This document shows, piece after piece, positions 63,001-64,000 of a stretch of DNA of 64,000 nucleotides. The notes beneath the pieces are model-generated. The model made no database searches and had not been told where the DNA came from. It saw nothing but the letters and a program-made list of their open reading frames with translations. How positions within the stretch are numbered: the stretch's first letter is position 1; the number at the start of each line of letters is the position of its first letter. The position numbers were made by a program, and so were the translations under genes. The stretch comes from Mytilus edulis (lineage: Eukaryota; Mollusca; Bivalvia; Mytilida; Mytilidae): positions 73,499,176 to 73,563,175 of the forward strand of contig NC_092355.1 of assembly GCF_963676685.1 (NCBI RefSeq). Reading direction: 5' to 3'.

Positions 63001-63851
63001 ATTTGTCTTTTGTTTTCTTTCTGGTCAACTACTTCTGCAACAGTATACTTTCTGCTCAGTGAAGCAATCAAATGATGTATTAAATGTGGTGGAAGAAATC
63101 TAAATTTGAAACAGAACCAAGTTGATCTTTTACTTATATCTTTTTTAACATTAAAAATTTCATAAATGTCACGCTCAGGTTCTGCTTTAATCATACAAGG
63201 TACATAGTAGTAAGGATTTTCTTCGTCACCCTCTGATTTGTTTGGACATATAATGATATCAAATTTCTCCATTACTTTCAGGATATAGTCTTTATGTTTA
63301 TACAAAATTGTTGCTTCTTTCATAAATATATCTTCTAAAACCTCATAATTCAATTTTCCTGTATGGTAAAATTCATTCCACTTTTTTTGATTTGTAGTAC
63401 TAGCTTGAAATTTCTCTGCTGTAACAATACATTTAAAAGCATCAGCCAGCCATTGTGTATCTAAAATTATATAATCTGGGTGATCCTTGAAATAAACTAA
63501 AGCTCTGAGTTCATGATGAAATTCCAGAAATAATTTCAGTTCATTCTTACTTAAAGGCTCTAGTGTATTAGTTGAAAAGTCCTTAATTTTCTGATAGGAA
63601 ATGATAGGCGACTCTTTCTTCTTTTCTTGAAGTCGTCGTTCCAGTTGAATGAATTTTAACGGATATTTTAGGTTCCAGGTTCTCATTCCTCTGGCTAAAT
63701 TTAGAATGTTCTGTCGTATCTGCTGAAATGCACTACATTCGTCATCTTTATTGGAAATGAAGTATTCACACCTTAAATGACCACGTTCATCATCTGCTAG
63801 TTCATTAGTGTACTTCAAAAGGTTTTTTCTACATGCGATCTCAATCTTTGT
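60029..63851 (-). CDS. Roco-type protein: COR domain followed by CARD (partial)
   Basis: Exons 63851-62643 (403 codons), 61086-61065 and 60313-60029 join in phase (0, 1), with donors GTAAGT, GTAAGT, GTAGGA. The big exon opens in the tail of a Roc GTPase (LRCEYFISN), then has the COR domain: ELKLFLEFHHELRALVYF (105-121 of the exon), IILDTQWLADAFKCIVT and a long helical-beta part ending CETCTKPHLFIDEWSDLP. The 22-base microexon KQKGDYK links to a CARD (DKYDFIVQQKLDISGILDQM, DDRRNIEHDKRQDGQIKALLDI, FIDVLKACCYSKLASNLIKK). The GTPase itself must lie beyond 64000. The exon at 60029 ends in a phase-1 donor; its next exon is not found, or the transcript reads through to the TAA at 59964. Such proteins are thought to act as GTP-controlled scaffolds in innate immunity or cell death. 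Confidence 0.75.
61370..61680 (+). repeat. tRNA-derived SINE
   Basis: The head has Pol III boxes: A box 'tggtgtagtggttagtgc' and B box 'ggtttgattcc', about 40 bases apart. The body ('ggcgataaatggctgacccg', 'cgccatatctcttgcacgtt', 'taaagacatccttgtagatt') is one I recall from bivalve SINEs. It sits in the Roco intron between the COR exon and the microexon, antisense to the gene. Confidence 0.75.
62108..62230 (-). repeat. Family D repeat
   Basis: 'aaaagtaaaatcacaaaaat', 'aattcaaatcggaaagtcac', 'aaatggcaaaatcaaaagct'. Confidence 0.6.
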
Positions 63852-64000
63852 CTAATTTAAAAATAATCATTAAAACAAAATTATAGAATCTTTTGCACAT
63901 TGTGACAAAATGCTACTGTCCCTGTATGTTTTGATATAAAACAGTTACACATCATTTCATATTATATCTGTTTTTATTATGAATTTGCTTTATAGCAACA

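Overview
This is a eukaryotic nuclear window, AT-rich, with many short exons, GT–AG introns, microsatellites and dense interspersed repeats. Several repeats (a tail like 'gttgtctcattggcaatc', a 'gacgaaacgcgcgtctgg' module, a 'ggcccgaagggccaagtgag' module, a tRNA-derived SINE) match what I remember of marine mussel (Mytilus-type) and other bivalve genomes. Species is inferred from that only.

Left part (1-24.9 kb). Positions 2592 to <1 (minus) hold a type I membrane protein gene (signal peptide, Cys-rich head, Thr-rich stalk, one TM, Pro/Ser-rich tail) that runs off the left edge. A TATA-like promoter lies at ~2650, and a divergent TATA-like box faces right. Then come a convergent pair: a plus-strand five-part gene (coding 6516-12739, 1034 aa) with a CxxC zinc-binding N-terminus and a DUF6589-like, transposase-like core, and a minus-strand four-exon RecQ-type helicase (21235-15384, 540 aa) with one GC-AG intron. 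Between them lies a decayed LINE split by a TTAA-flanked MITE. A plus-strand small gene (22291-23923) follows, broken by a TA-flanked MITE inserted exactly at its last acceptor, then a one-exon minus gene (24766-24317) whose C-terminus looks like a PC4 domain behind a TM helix.

Middle part (24.9-33.5 kb). Almost wholly mobile DNA: a CT microsatellite, a 1.17 kb inverted-repeat element with nested hairpins, a bivalve repeat split by a 1.5 kb insertion, and a ~2.9 kb unit with clusters of the palindromic word CAACGTTG at both ends.

Right part (33.5-64 kb). Minus-strand genes with death-fold domains. One (43285-33687, seven coding exons, 330 aa) has a signal peptide, Cys-rich TNFR-like ectodomain, TM helix and C-terminal CARD-like domain. 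The other (63851 to 60029, partial at both ends) has a Roc tail, COR domain and CARD. The long first intron or intergenic space between them holds a 3.34 kb element (44427-47769) with CCCAG-type terminal inverted repeats, clusters of CCAACGTTGG, and its own small spliced gene, plus a foldback element at 57741-58300 and a tRNA-derived SINE at ~61370.

All exon joins were deduced by hand from splice sites, phase agreement and protein sense; no alignment or search was run. Domain names rest on motif recognition.
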